Assembly: GCF_017813365.1 (NCBI RefSeq)
Contig: NZ_JAGIZA010000011.1
Location: 124,001-188,000 of the forward strand
DNA length: 64,000 bases
Source of the DNA: Roseomonas indoligenes
Lineage (GTDB): Bacteria; Pseudomonadota; Alphaproteobacteria; Acetobacterales; Acetobacteraceae
Reading direction: 5' to 3'
Position numbers and translations under genes: made by a program. The notes beneath the pieces were generated by a model. That model searched no databases, was not told where the DNA came from, and saw only the letters and a program-made list of their open reading frames with translations. Every line of letters starts with the position of its first letter. Within the stretch, counting starts at the first letter, position 1. Positions 17,033 through 25,803 of the stretch are shown here, piece after piece.

Positions 17033-17788
17033 ATGAGCAGGAAACTCTATCCCGATGCGCGGGCGGCGCTGAACGGCCTGCTGCGGGACGGGATGCTCAT
17101 CCATTCCGGTGGCTTCGGGCTCTGCGGCGTTCCCAGCCTGCTGATCGAGGCCATCCGCGATTCCGGCGTGAAGGACCTCACCTTCGTCTCCAACAATGCC
17201 GGCGTGGATGATGCGGGCCTCGGCCTGCTGCTGAAGACGCGGCAGATCCGCCGGATGATCGCCTCCTATGTCGGCGAGAACGCGGAGTTCGCCCGCCAGT
17301 ACCTGGCCGGGGAACTGGAGATCGAGTTCAACCCGCAGGGCACGCTCGCCGAGCGCATCCGCGCGGGCGGCGCCGGCATCCCCGCCTTCTTCACCCGCAC
17401 GGGCGTGGGCACCGCGGTGGCCGAGGGCAAGCCGACCCAGGAGTTCGACGGCGTTACCTACGTGCTGGAGCGCGGGATCATGGCCGACCTCGCCATCATT
17501 CACGCCTGGAAGGCCGACCCGGAGGGCAACCTCGTCTTCCGCAAGACCGCGCGGAACTTCAACCCGGTGATGGCCACTGCAGCCCGCGTGACGGTGGTGC
17601 AGGTGGAGGAGATGGTCGGGCAGGGCGAGCTGGACCCCGACCACATCCACACGCCCGGCATCTACACGAAGCGCATGATCGTCGTGTCGCCCGGCACGGA
17701 GAAGCGCATCGAGCAGCGCACGGTCCGCAAGCGCACCGAGCCCGCGACCCCGGCCGCCGCCGGCACCGACCCCCTTCCGGCCCGCTGA
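17033..17788 (+). CDS. scoA: 3-oxoacid CoA-transferase subunit A
   Basis: Alpha subunit of succinyl-CoA:3-ketoacid CoA-transferase, which moves CoA from succinyl-CoA to acetoacetate or related 3-oxoacids for ketone body and acetoacetate use. The product is 251 residues. The glycine-rich GGFGLCGVP motif is at 26-34, then [38 protein letters not shown], and [16 protein letters not shown]. The ATG at 17033 follows GGAGGAAAG with good spacing; the earlier in-frame TTG/GTG-type start overlaps that site. It lies 13 bp before scoB. The C-terminal tail ([20 protein letters not shown]) is an unusual low-complexity extension. Confidence 0.94.
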   Translation: MSRKLYPDARAALNGLLRDGMLIHSGGFGLCGVPSLLIEAIRDSGVKDLTFVSNNAGVDDAGLGLLLKTRQIRRMIASYVGENAEFARQYLAGELEIEFNPQGTLAERIRAGGAGIPAFFTRTGVGTAVAEGKPTQEFDGVTYVLERGIMADLAIIHAWKADPEGNLVFRKTARNFNPVMATAARVTVVQVEEMVGQGELDPDHIHTPGIYTKRMIVVSPGTEKRIEQRTVRKRTEPATPAAAGTDPLPAR

Positions 17789-17801
17789 GGAGGCGCCCGA
17801 C

Positions 17802-18449
17802 ATGGCCTGGACCCGCGACGAGATGGCCGCCCGCGCAGCCCGCGAGTTGGAGGACGGCTTCTACGTGAACCTGGGGATCGGCATTCCGACCCTGGTCGCT
17901 AACCACATCCCCGATGGCGTCTCCGTCCAGCTGCAGAGCGAGAACGGTATGCTGGGCATGGGGCCCTTCCCCTATGAGGGGGAGGAGGACCCGGACCTCA
18001 TCAATGCCGGCAAGCAGACCGTGACGGAGCTGCCGACCACGAGCTTCTTCTCCTCCGCCGACAGCTTCGCGATGATCCGCGGCGGGCATATCGACCTGTC
18101 CATTCTCGGTGCCCTGCAGGTGGCGGGGAATGGCGACCTGGCGAACTGGATGATCCCCGGGAAGATGGTGAAGGGGATGGGCGGCGCCATGGACCTAGTG
18201 GCTGGCGTGAAGCGGGTCGTGGTGCTGATGGAGCACACCGCCGGCGGCAAGCCGAAGCTGCTGCGCGCCTGCACCCTGCCGCTGACCGGCCAGGGCGTGG
18301 TGGACATGGTGGTGACGGAACTCTGCGTGATGGCGATCGACAAGGCCGCCGGCACGATGCGGCTGATCGAGCTGGCGCCTGGCGTGACGGAGGAGGAGGT
18401 CCGGTCCAAGACCGAAGCCGACTACGAGGTGGCCCTGCAGGCCGCCTGA
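17802..18449 (+). CDS. scoB: 3-oxoacid CoA-transferase subunit B
   Basis: Beta subunit of the same CoA-transferase, 215 residues. It carries the catalytic glutamate in the [11 protein letters not shown] motif (E47), which forms the glutamyl-CoA intermediate, preceded by [31 protein letters not shown] and [13 protein letters not shown] are conserved family blocks. A GAGGAGG-like site precedes the ATG at 17802, within the scoA-scoB gap. The pair is followed by a perfect inverted repeat that probably ends transcription. Confidence 0.95.
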   Translation: MAWTRDEMAARAARELEDGFYVNLGIGIPTLVANHIPDGVSVQLQSENGMLGMGPFPYEGEEDPDLINAGKQTVTELPTTSFFSSADSFAMIRGGHIDLSILGALQVAGNGDLANWMIPGKMVKGMGGAMDLVAGVKRVVVLMEHTAGGKPKLLRACTLPLTGQGVVDMVVTELCVMAIDKAAGTMRLIELAPGVTEEEVRSKTEADYEVALQAA

Positions 18450-18454
18450 ACGAG

Positions 18455-18480
18455 GTCCGGGGCGCCATGGCGCCCCGGAT
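18455..18480. terminator. Palindromic hairpin after scoAB
   Basis: A 24-bp perfect palindrome (18456-18479, arms TCCGGGGCGCC and GGCGCCCCGGA around AT, extended by a G-U pair) lies 6 bp after the scoB stop, in the short convergent gap before the gene ending at 18510. No U-tract is seen on either side, so strength is uncertain, but it is well placed to act in both directions. Confidence 0.55.
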
Positions 18481-18509
18481 CGGGAGTTACGGTGCTGCCG
18501 TCGCCGCCC

Positions 18510-18983
18510 TCAGCGCGGGGAGCGCCGCTCCTGGTCCAACTGGCGCTGCAGGTCCCGGATCTGCTGGTCCCGGTCGGACAGCTCCCGCCGCAACTCGTCC
18601 CAGGTGACCGCCCCGGAACGGGACACCGACCGGGAGGCGGCGGTGGAGCGGATATTGGCGCGGCGCCGCTCCGTCCGGCGCGGCTCGTCCCGGTAGGAGC
18701 GGGATCGCGAGGTGGACGGGGGCAGGGGGGCAGCCACGATGGAGGGGGTGCCGACCTCCACGGAACCCGGAACGTCCGTCACCGGCATGTCCGGAACAAC
18801 TCGTTCCCCGAGATTCCTCTCGATGGGCGGGGGGGAGAGACGTTCGAACTGCCGGACTGTGAGACCGAGATAGTCGCTCGTCGGGCCCGAATCGCTGGGC
18901 CAGCTCTGGGCGGCCACCGGCAGGACGTACAGCCCGGTGAGGGCCAACCCAAGGATTCCAGCGTTCAGTCGCGGCGTCAGCAT
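18510..18983 (-). CDS. Small secreted protein with C-terminal coiled coil
   Basis: A 157-residue protein with no recognised family. Residues 1-26 (MLTPRLNAGILGLALTGLYV then LPVAAQ) are a Sec signal peptide with an Ala-x-Ala-type site. The mature part is disordered and Pro/Ser/Arg-rich, with several PPP/PDMPV segments and a basic stretch (EPRRTERRR). The last 32 residues (WDELRRELSDRDQQIRDLQR and onward) have heptad spacing typical of a short coiled coil. It lies 71 bp downstream of uppP on the same strand, so a cell-envelope role is possible, but this is only context. Confidence 0.7.
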   Translation of the reverse strand: MLTPRLNAGILGLALTGLYVLPVAAQSWPSDSGPTSDYLGLTVRQFERLSPPPIERNLGERVVPDMPVTDVPGSVEVGTPSIVAAPLPPSTSRSRSYRDEPRRTERRRANIRSTAASRSVSRSGAVTWDELRRELSDRDQQIRDLQRQLDQERRSPR

Positions 18984-19054
18984 GCGGCCTCTCCTCCTCC
19001 GCGGCGTCGAAGCGTTACGCCATTCGGCTTCGGTGAGGAAGCCTTTGCGTTCGC

Positions 19055-19861
19055 TTAGCGAAATCCGAGCCAGAGGAGAATGATCCCACCCAGCACGATT
19101 CGATACCATCCAAAGGGCGTAAAGCCGATTTTTGAGATGTGCGCCAGGACGACCCGCACCACCACCAGCGCCACCAGGAAGGCCGCGACGAAGCCGACGC
19201 CGATCTGGCCGAGGTCGGAGAGATCGATCTCCGCACGCGCCTTCCAAAGGCTGAAAACCGTGGCGGCCAGCATGGTGGGAATCGCCAGCAGGAACGAGAA
19301 CTCGGCCGCCGCACGCCGCTCCACCCCCAGCAGCAGGGCGGTGATGATGGTCGCGCCCGACCGGCTGGTGCCGGGGATCATGGCCAGCACCTGCCCGAAC
19401 CCGATGAGCAGCGCCGCCACCGGCCCGATCTCCGGAATGGATCGGATGGTCGGGTTCGGCCGGGCCCGCTCGATCAGGATGATCGCGAGGCCGCCGACGA
19501 CGAGCGCACAGGCGACCACCCAGGGGTTGAACAGCAGCCGCGTGATCGTCCCGTGCAGCGCCGCCCCGATGACCAGGGCCGGCAGGAAGGCGAGGAGCAG
19601 GTTCACCACGGTGAACCGCTCCACCGTGGCGGGACGCCACATGCCGCGGGCCAGGATCATCAGTTCCCGCCAGTAGGTGACGACCACGGCGAGGATGGCG
19701 CCGAGCTGGATGGCGATCTCGAAGACCTTCCCGGGCGGACCCTGGAAGCCGATCAGCTCCCCCAGCAGGATCAGGTGGCCGGTGGAAGAGATTGGAAGGA
19801 ACTCGGTCAGCCCCTCCACCACGCCCATAAAGAGGGCGGACAACAGGCCGGCGAGATCCAT
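19055..19861 (-). CDS. uppP: Undecaprenyl-diphosphate phosphatase
   Basis: Integral membrane enzyme that dephosphorylates undecaprenyl diphosphate to recycle the lipid carrier used for peptidoglycan and O-antigen synthesis; it also gives bacitracin tolerance. The 268-residue product has about eight membrane helices. The two catalytic motifs are present: EGLTEFLPISSTGHL at 16-30 and PGTSRSG near 163-169. The ATG at 19861 matches the family start (MDLAGLLSALFMGVVEGLTE). It lies 77 bp after an intrinsic terminator of the upstream TRAP receptor gene, so it has its own promoter or depends on read-through. Confidence 0.96.
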   Translation of the reverse strand: MDLAGLLSALFMGVVEGLTEFLPISSTGHLILLGELIGFQGPPGKVFEIAIQLGAILAVVVTYWRELMILARGMWRPATVERFTVVNLLLAFLPALVIGAALHGTITRLLFNPWVVACALVVGGLAIILIERARPNPTIRSIPEIGPVAALLIGFGQVLAMIPGTSRSGATIITALLLGVERRAAAEFSFLLAIPTMLAATVFSLWKARAEIDLSDLGQIGVGFVAAFLVALVVVRVVLAHISKIGFTPFGWYRIVLGGIILLWLGFR

Positions 19862-19883
19862 GGAAGGTCCGTAACCCAGAAAA

Positions 19884-19920
19884 GGAAAAAGGGGCGGAGC
19901 CCCCCGGCCCCGCCCCTTCC
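19884..19920 (-). terminator. Intrinsic terminator of the TRAP receptor gene
   Basis: On the minus strand AAGGGGCGG (19918-19910) pairs with CCGCCCCTT (19897-19889) around a 12-base loop, followed by TTTCCTTTTC. It lies 20 bp after the receptor stop codon and 28 bp before the uppP start. Confidence 0.8.
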
Positions 19921-19938
19921 TTTACGCGTCCCGGCGAC

Positions 19939-21042
19939 TCAGCGCACCGTCTGGGACGCGGTGAAAGCGAAGTTGTCGAAAGAATTCTCGCTCACGCGGT
20001 GCCAGGTATAGACCTCGTCCCGGAACTTGCGGTGGCTCTCCAGGACCTTCTTGAAGCGCTCGTTCTTGTCGGCCTGCTCGTTCATCACCTCGTTGGTGGC
20101 GCGCCAGGCTGCTTCCAGGATGGGGCGGGACCAGAAGCGGAGCTGGGCGCCGGCGGCTACCAGCCGGCGCAGGGCCAGCGGGTTCGCCACGTCGTACTTC
20201 GCCACCATCTCGGCATCCGCCTCGGCGCAGGCGACCTGGATCGCGGCCTTGTAGGTGGCGGGCAGGGCGTCGTAGGCGCGCTGGTTGGCCAGGAAATGCA
20301 GCCGCGCGCCCGGCTCCCAGAAGCCCGGGGCATAGTAGTTCGGTGCCACGCGGGCGAAGCCGAGCTTCTCATCGTCGTGCGGGCCGACGAACTCGGCCGC
20401 GTCGATCGTGCCGCGCTCCAGCGAAGAGTAGATGTCGGAGGCCGGTGTGACGGAGGGGGTGGCGCCCATCTTGGCGAAGACCTGACCGGCCAGGCCGGTG
20501 ATGCGGAACTTCAGCCCCTTCACGTCGTCCACCGTGCGGATTTCCCGCCGGAACCAGCCGCCCATCTGGGCGCCCGTGTCGCCACAGGGGAAGGAGATGG
20601 CGTTGTACTCGCGCAGCAACTCGTCCAGCAGCTGCTGGCCGCCGCCGAAGCGCAGCCAGGCCGTGTTCTGCCGGGCGTTCAGGCCGAAGGGCACGGCCGT
20701 GAAGAAGGCCAGCGTGGGGTCCTTGCCGATGTAGTAGTAGGTGGCGGTGTGGCAGCACTCGATGCTGCCGGACTGCACGGCGTCCAGCGCGGAGAGGGCC
20801 GGGGCGATCTCGCCGGCGGAGAAGGCCTGGATGCGGAACTTGCCATCCGTCAGCTCGCCCACGCGGCGGGCCACCGCCTCGGCCGTCCCCCAGAGGATAT
20901 CGGTGTTCTTGGGGAAGGAGGAGGTGAGGCGCCAGCGCACCTCCGGGTTCGCCTGGGCCAGCGCCGGGGTGGCGAGCATCGCCGGGACGGCGGCTGCCGG
21001 GGCGGCGCTGAGCAGGGCACGGCGGTTGACGCTTGATGTCAT
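19939..21042 (-). CDS. TRAP transporter substrate-binding protein (DctP family, TakP-like)
   Basis: Periplasmic receptor of a tripartite ATP-independent transporter, 367 residues. The N-terminus has a twin-arginine-like signal (NRRALLSAAPAAAVPAMLAT, cleavage near ALAQA). The mature protein starts VRWRLTSSFPKNTDIL; the block GLKFRITGLAGQVFAKMGA contains the Arg that binds the ligand carboxylate, and MGGWFRREI plus PHDDEKLGFARVAPNYYAPGFWEPG resemble the alpha-keto-acid receptor TakP. No DctQ/DctM membrane subunits are encoded nearby, so it must work with a distant or shared permease. An A/T-rich stretch with AAGGGAAAGGA precedes the ATG at 21042. Confidence 0.9.
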   Translation of the reverse strand: MTSSVNRRALLSAAPAAAVPAMLATPALAQANPEVRWRLTSSFPKNTDILWGTAEAVARRVGELTDGKFRIQAFSAGEIAPALSALDAVQSGSIECCHTATYYYIGKDPTLAFFTAVPFGLNARQNTAWLRFGGGQQLLDELLREYNAISFPCGDTGAQMGGWFRREIRTVDDVKGLKFRITGLAGQVFAKMGATPSVTPASDIYSSLERGTIDAAEFVGPHDDEKLGFARVAPNYYAPGFWEPGARLHFLANQRAYDALPATYKAAIQVACAEADAEMVAKYDVANPLALRRLVAAGAQLRFWSRPILEAAWRATNEVMNEQADKNERFKKVLESHRKFRDEVYTWHRVSENSFDNFAFTASQTVR

Positions 21043-21118
21043 GCGGGGCGTTCCTTTCCCTTAATCGTTTAGATTGATGGCGTGATAAGGGATCGCCGCC
21101 CGGCGGGGAAGCCGGATC

Positions 21119-21148
21119 GGCGGGGCGGCCCGTGCCGGCCGCCCCGCC
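21119..21148. terminator. Strong GC hairpin after the autotransporter gene
   Basis: GGCGGGGCGGCC (21119-21130) and GGCCGCCCCGCC (21137-21148) form a perfect 12-bp stem with a 6-base loop, 21 bp after the minus-strand gene ending at 21170. There is no U-tract, so it may be a factor-dependent terminator or an mRNA 3' stabiliser. Confidence 0.5.
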
Positions 21149-21169
21149 CGTTGCGGCGGAAAGCCCGCC

Positions 21170-23077
21170 TCAGAACGCCAGGCGCACGCCGCCCCAGAAG
21201 GCGTAGTCGTTGCCATCGCGCCGCGCGAAGGTCGTGCCGGCATTCGCCATCACGGCGACGCCGGGAACCACCTCCGCGCTGATGCCGCCGGCCACCTGCC
21301 CGTAGGTCCGGCCACGCTCCTCCACCTGGGACTGGATGGGAAGGGCCTGCGCGAAGGTGGCGTTGGTGACCAGCGTCCGGCCACGGCCGATGAAGTCGTG
21401 CTCGGCCGTGACGTTGACGTAGGGCGTCACCGCCCGGCCGGCGACCGTCACGTTCAGCCGCGCCTGGGCGCCGAGGCTGCCGGTGAGCGCGTCGATCGTC
21501 TGCCGGCGCACGTCGTTGGTCAGCAGCTCGTCCCCGCTCTCGGTGTAGTTGCCCGAGCGCGACCAGGTGTAGGTCAGCCCGCCGATCGGGCCGAAGCGCA
21601 CCGGCCCCGCATTGACGAGGTAGCCGCCCCGCAGCCCGACGCTCGCGCTGCTGCCGGTCGGGTCGCCGCGCAGGGCGGAGATGACGCCGGTGCGGGAGGT
21701 CTCGTAGACGTCGCGCCCGGCGGTCACCACGCCGTCCACGAACCAGTCCGGCCGGGTGAGGGATCCGTAGACGGCGACGCGGTAGCTGTCCGCCTCCACC
21801 TTGCCCAGGCGCGCGTCGATGTCGGCGTTGGTGTTGGAGTAGTTGAAGGCGAGGCCGAGCCGCACCCCGGCCACCGGCCGTACCTCCCCGCCGATCGTGA
21901 CGCCGCCGAGGTCGTAGCTGTAGCCCGCCACGCCATTGCGGCGGTCGCGGTTCCCGGCGGCGTAGTGGCCCTGCACGAAGACCGAGACGTTGCTGCCCGG
22001 CGCGACAGGCACGGGCGCGGAGCCACCGCCGCCCATCCCCACGCCCGCCAGCGCCTGCCGTCCGTCCAGCCCCGCGAAGCGGTAGGTGTCCAGCCGCTCG
22101 AAGACCGAGTTGGTGAAGGCGGTGACGGAGGCGAGGCCGATTTCCGGCGTCACCGCGATCGCGTCGGGGGCCCCGACCTGCGCCGCGATGTAGCGGGCGA
22201 CGAGCTCGAAGCCTTTGCTCGTCAGGTGCAGCCCATCATAGGTCAGGTACTGCTGCTGCAGGGGCGAGGTCGGCGTGCGGCAGGCGACGAAGGTGTTGCA
22301 GGGCGTCTGCGCGTCGGTGAAGCCATAGGCCGCCGGGTTCGCCTGGACGGCGCGCAGCAGCCGCCCCGTGTCGAAGAGGAACACCCGGACGCCCTGGTTG
22401 CCGAGCGGGGCGAGGTCGCGCTGCAGCCCCTCGAAATAGAGGCGCCCGTACTCGATGCTCCCGGCCGGGTTGGGCCCGTTCCGGACCGAGGCGAGCGCGC
22501 CGAGGTCGCTGGTGGAGCGGAAGACAATGTTGCGCGCTCCGGCCGCGACGAGCTGGTTCACCGCGGCGAGGGAGTTGGCGTTCGCCGTCGCCGCCGTGGA
22601 GGCCGCGAGGGAGAGCGGCACGGAGCCGCTGGAGGCGCCGCCGTCATTGCCGCCGATGGAGAAGAGCACGAGCTCCCGCGACCCGATGCGCTCACCCCGC
22701 GCGGCGAAGGTCTGGAGCTCAAACGGCAGGCTGAGGCCACGGCCCGCGGAAGCGTTTACCGAGGTCGTTGTGGCGCCGCCGATCGCGTAGTTCCGGACGC
22801 CGGCGTCACGAATGCCGTAGAGCTGCTGCACGTATTGCGGAAAGGTGTAGTAGGCGACCGAAGGGTCCGTCGTGCTCGACGGGTAGGTGCCGGTCTCGCC
22901 GCGCAATAGGCGTTGGACGTTGCCGTTGTCGGCGTAGCTGTCGCCGAAGGCGGTGAGCCGGTCGAAGCCCACCTGTGCGCGGGCTGTCAGTGGGACCGCG
23001 GTGAGCGCCGTGGCCGCGAGAAGGCCGAGCGCGATGGCCGAGCGCCGTCGGCGCCCCGTGAAGGGTTGCTGTTCCAA
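21170..23077 (-). CDS. Autotransporter with GDSL-type esterase passenger (EstA-like)
   Basis: Outer-membrane esterase of 635 residues. A signal peptide (about 1-35, ending TARAQ) is followed by an SGNH/GDSL lipase passenger: block I FGDSYADNG with nucleophile S47, a GND motif in SIGGNDGG, and the catalytic Asp/His in YDGLHLTSKG near 273. From about residue 360 onward alternating strands form an autotransporter beta-barrel (SVFVQGHYAAGNRDRRNG, VAVYGSLTRPDWFVDGV) ending in a terminal Phe for Bam recognition. The start is a TTG at 23077 with GGGGGAGGAT just upstream. EstA-type enzymes hydrolyse short esters at the surface and affect lipid or rhamnolipid metabolism in some species; the substrate here is unknown. 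Confidence 0.92.
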   Translation of the reverse strand: MEQQPFTGRRRRSAIALGLLAATALTAVPLTARAQVGFDRLTAFGDSYADNGNVQRLLRGETGTYPSSTTDPSVAYYTFPQYVQQLYGIRDAGVRNYAIGGATTTSVNASAGRGLSLPFELQTFAARGERIGSRELVLFSIGGNDGGASSGSVPLSLAASTAATANANSLAAVNQLVAAGARNIVFRSTSDLGALASVRNGPNPAGSIEYGRLYFEGLQRDLAPLGNQGVRVFLFDTGRLLRAVQANPAAYGFTDAQTPCNTFVACRTPTSPLQQQYLTYDGLHLTSKGFELVARYIAAQVGAPDAIAVTPEIGLASVTAFTNSVFERLDTYRFAGLDGRQALAGVGMGGGGSAPVPVAPGSNVSVFVQGHYAAGNRDRRNGVAGYSYDLGGVTIGGEVRPVAGVRLGLAFNYSNTNADIDARLGKVEADSYRVAVYGSLTRPDWFVDGVVTAGRDVYETSRTGVISALRGDPTGSSASVGLRGGYLVNAGPVRFGPIGGLTYTWSRSGNYTESGDELLTNDVRRQTIDALTGSLGAQARLNVTVAGRAVTPYVNVTAEHDFIGRGRTLVTNATFAQALPIQSQVEERGRTYGQVAGGISAEVVPGVAVMANAGTTFARRDGNDYAFWGGVRLAF

Positions 23078-23372
23078 GTCCGATCCTCCCCCGAGCGCCC
23101 TGCGTTGTGCAGGTGCGCTGCCCCCGTATCCCGGGAATCGGAGGGACCGGCGGACCGGCCTCTCCTTTCCACGGGCGGGAACGGTCCGAGGGGATCATCT
23201 GCGTTTCCGGTCGTCAAGCGGATTGAATTTCCGCTGTGCAGAAATAAGAAGCTTGCTCCGCGCGCGTTGTCGATGCCGCTCGCGAGAGAGCCGGTTTCGC
23301 AATCTGGTGGGCTGTGCCGGGCGACGCCGGTTCCCGCCGTGCCGCCCGCTCCGTGTTACCGTCGCGGCCGGC
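23078..23372. other. Intergenic region upstream of the autotransporter gene (295 bp)
   Basis: The longest gap in the window. No credible gene was found on either strand. It contains a local AT-rich patch at about 23218-23255, unusual in this GC-rich sequence, which is the likely promoter region of the leftward autotransporter gene; on the minus strand a TTGAC-containing segment follows it. I could not pair it with a convincing -10 element. Confidence 0.4.
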
Positions 23373-24227
23373 TCACTCCGCCGCTTCGGCCTGCTGTCGG
23401 CGATAGGGGTGCGCCGGATAGCACCCGAGCACGTGCACCTCGCGCGAGAAGAAGCGCAGTTCCTCCATCGCCCGGCGAAGGGGCGGCTGGTCGGGATGGC
23501 CGTCCACGTCGCAGAGGAACTGAACGGCGGTGAAGTGCCCGTCCAGCATGTAGGATTCGAGCTTCGTCATGTTCACGCCGTTGGTCGCGAAGCCACCCAG
23601 CGCCTTGTAGAGCGCGGCGGGGACGGAGCGGACGCGGAAGACGAAGGTGGTGACGCTGTCCTGCGCGGTCACGGGCGGCAGGATCGGTTCCCGCGACATG
23701 ACGTAGAAGCGGGTGGTGTTGTGCGCCTCGTCCTCCACGTTCCGGCGGAGGATGTTCAGCCCGTAGATCTCGCCTGCGAGGGAGGAGGCGATGGCCGCGT
23801 CCTCCACCCCGCCGCGCTCGGCGATGAGATGGGCGGCGCCGGCCGTATCGGCCTCGATCACCGCCTGCCAGCCCGTGTTCCGCAACAGGTTCAGCACCTG
23901 GCCCAGCGCCACGGGGTGGGAATGGGCGCGGCGGATCGTCTCCATCGTGGCGCCGGGCGGGGCGAGGATGCAGTGCTCCACCCGCTCGAAGTGCTCGCCC
24001 ACGACGTGCAGGCCGGATTCGGGCAGCAGGCGGTGGATGTCCGGCACCCGGCCGGCCAGGGAATTCTCGCAGGGGAGCATCGCCAGATCCGCCCGCCCCT
24101 CCCGCACCGCGGCCATCGCCGCCTCGAAGGAGGGGCAGGGCAGGGTGGTCCAGCCGGGATAGGCGGCGCGGCAGGCCAGGTCGGAATAGGCGCCGGGAAG
24201 GCCCTGGAAAGCGATGGTCTGGTTCAC
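23373..24227 (-). CDS. pheA: Prephenate dehydratase
   Basis: Converts prephenate to phenylpyruvate in phenylalanine synthesis. With the GTG at 24227 the product is 284 residues, normal for alphaproteobacterial monofunctional PheA. It starts IAFQGLPGAYSDLA, then CPSFEAAMAAVREGRADLAML, the ENSLAGRVPDIHRLL block, and the NTTRFYVM motif with the catalytic Thr. A C-terminal ACT domain (residues about 190-270: TTFVFRVRSVPAALYKAL, TKLESYMLDG) gives feedback inhibition by phenylalanine. The GTG has GAGAGG upstream; in-frame ATG codons at 24284 and 24305 would add up to 26 residues that look non-coding. It is divergent from the cytochrome c gene. Confidence 0.93.
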   Translation of the reverse strand: MNQTIAFQGLPGAYSDLACRAAYPGWTTLPCPSFEAAMAAVREGRADLAMLPCENSLAGRVPDIHRLLPESGLHVVGEHFERVEHCILAPPGATMETIRRAHSHPVALGQVLNLLRNTGWQAVIEADTAGAAHLIAERGGVEDAAIASSLAGEIYGLNILRRNVEDEAHNTTRFYVMSREPILPPVTAQDSVTTFVFRVRSVPAALYKALGGFATNGVNMTKLESYMLDGHFTAVQFLCDVDGHPDQPPLRRAMEELRFFSREVHVLGCYPAHPYRRQQAEAAE

Positions 24228-24427
24228 GGGGCCTCTCAGCCTGAATGTCCGGGCCACCAGCCCGGGGTGGAGCGCGGCCGGCATCGCCTCCGCGACGGGC
24301 GCCACGGGTTGTCGCGGCGATCCGGGAACATTATGGTCCGCCGGCTTCTAGCCGTGACGGCGGGGGCGCGCAAACGTGCCGCGCCGGTCCAACGGATGTG
24401 GCCAGACATGGGGAACGGGCAGGTCGG

Positions 24428-24961
24428 ATGAGCCTGGAAGCGAACAAGGCCTTCGCGGCGGTCCTGACCGCCGGCATCAGCTTCATGGTCGCCGGGCTGG
24501 TCGGCGGTATCCTCGTGCACCCGCACCGGCTGGAAAAGCCCGCGATCGACACGGGCGAGGTGGTGGCCGCCGCCGCCCCGGCCGCGCCCGCCGCGCTGGA
24601 ACCGATCGGGCCGCTGCTGGCCAGCGCCGATGTGGCGAACGGCCAGGCGATCATGGGCCGCGTCTGCGCGGCCTGCCACACCTGGACCGAGGGCGGGCGC
24701 AACGCCGTGGGCCCGAACCTCTACAACGTCCTCGGCGGGCCGCATGCCCATAAGGAGGACTTCAACTACTCCCCGGCGATGAAGGCCCTGCACGACAAGA
24801 CTTGGGACTACGAGGCGCTGAACGCCTTCCTCAACCGTCCCGCCGGTGCCGTGCCGGGCACCCGCATGGCCTTCGCCGGGCTGAACCAGGCGAAGCAGCG
24901 GGCGGACGTGATCGCCTATATCCGGACCCTGTCGGGCAGCCCGCAGCCGCTGCCCCAGTAG
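24428..24961 (+). CDS. Membrane-anchored class I cytochrome c (CycM-like)
   Basis: Electron carrier of 177 residues. An uncleaved N-terminal helix (about 10-30, FAAVLTAGISFMVAGLVGGI) anchors it to the inner membrane, followed by an Ala/Pro linker. The haem site is CAACH (C80, C83, H84), with distal Met in PGTRMAF (M147). NAVGPNLYNVLGGPHAH and DFNYSPAMKALHDKTWDYE are typical of cytochrome c552/CycM proteins, which deliver electrons between the bc1 complex and cytochrome oxidase. The start is the ATG at 24428. The next gene, hisN, begins 12 bp downstream. Confidence 0.93.
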   Translation: MSLEANKAFAAVLTAGISFMVAGLVGGILVHPHRLEKPAIDTGEVVAAAAPAAPAALEPIGPLLASADVANGQAIMGRVCAACHTWTEGGRNAVGPNLYNVLGGPHAHKEDFNYSPAMKALHDKTWDYEALNAFLNRPAGAVPGTRMAFAGLNQAKQRADVIAYIRTLSGSPQPLPQ

Positions 24962-24972
24962 GCGTCCTCGTA

Positions 24973-25758
24973 ATGGATGCCCTGCTCGCCTCGGCCGAGG
25001 CCGCGGCGGACCTGGCGGGGGCGGTCATCCGCCCCCTTTTCCGTTCGGCCCTGCTGGTCGAGGCGAAGGGCGATGCCAGCCCCGTCACCGAGGCCGACCG
25101 CGGCGCGGAGCGCGCCATCCGCGACCACATCGCCCGTCACCATCCCGACCACGGCGTGATCGGGGAGGAGTACGGGAACGACCGACCGGATGCCGAATGG
25201 GTCTGGGTGCTGGACCCGATCGACGGCACCCGTGCCTTCGTCACCGGCCGCCCCCTCTTCGGCACGCTGATCGCCCTGCTGCACCGGGGGCGCCCCGTGC
25301 TCGGCATTATCGACCAGCCTGCCACGGGGGAGCGCTGGATCGGGGTAGAGGGCCGCCGCACGGTCTTTCGCGGCCCCTTCGGCGACCCCTCTGGCGGCAC
25401 TGTCGGCTGCCGGCCCTGCCCGGAGATCGGTGCGGCGGAACTCGCCAGCACCTCGCCCGACATCTTCCCACCGGGGCAGGACGCCGGCTTCCTGGCCCTG
25501 CGCCGGTCCGTGCGCCGGGTGAGCTGGGGTGGCGATTGCTACATCTACGGCCTGCTCGCCCTCGGCCTGATCGATGTGGTGGTGGACGCCACCATGAAGC
25601 CCTGGGACTGGGCTGCCCTGGTTCCCGTGGTGGAGGGCGCCGGCGGGCGGGTTACGGACCATGCCGGGCGGGTGCTGACTCTCGAATCGGCGGGGGATGT
25701 GATGGCGGTCGGGGATCCGGCGCTGCTGCCCGCCTGCGCCGCGTTGCTTTCCGTTTAG
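24973..25758 (+). CDS. hisN: Inositol monophosphatase-family histidinol-phosphatase
   Basis: A 261-residue Mg2+-dependent phosphatase. The family motifs are GEEYG (E65/E66), WVLDPIDGTRAFVTGRP with metal-binding D81 and D84, and KPWDWAALVPVVEGAGG near the C-terminus. The sequence between them (FVTGRPLFGTLIALLHRGRPVLGIIDQPATGERWIG) resembles HisN-type histidinol-phosphatases rather than SuhB, so it probably performs the penultimate step of histidine synthesis. Related inositol or bisphosphate nucleotidase roles cannot be excluded. The ATG at 24973 lies 12 bp after the cytochrome c gene, suggesting co-transcription. Confidence 0.85.
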   Translation: MDALLASAEAAADLAGAVIRPLFRSALLVEAKGDASPVTEADRGAERAIRDHIARHHPDHGVIGEEYGNDRPDAEWVWVLDPIDGTRAFVTGRPLFGTLIALLHRGRPVLGIIDQPATGERWIGVEGRRTVFRGPFGDPSGGTVGCRPCPEIGAAELASTSPDIFPPGQDAGFLALRRSVRRVSWGGDCYIYGLLALGLIDVVVDATMKPWDWAALVPVVEGAGGRVTDHAGRVLTLESAGDVMAVGDPALLPACAALLSV

Positions 25759-25803
25759 TTGCAGCGGGTTGAGGGAAGGGGGTTTAGGCCCCACTGTGAG
25801 GCC

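Noticed and set aside
18510-19640. A 376-residue minus-strand frame spanning uppP
   Set aside because: Its N-terminal 200 residues are a shifted reading of uppP; the true gene starts with a signal peptide at 18983.
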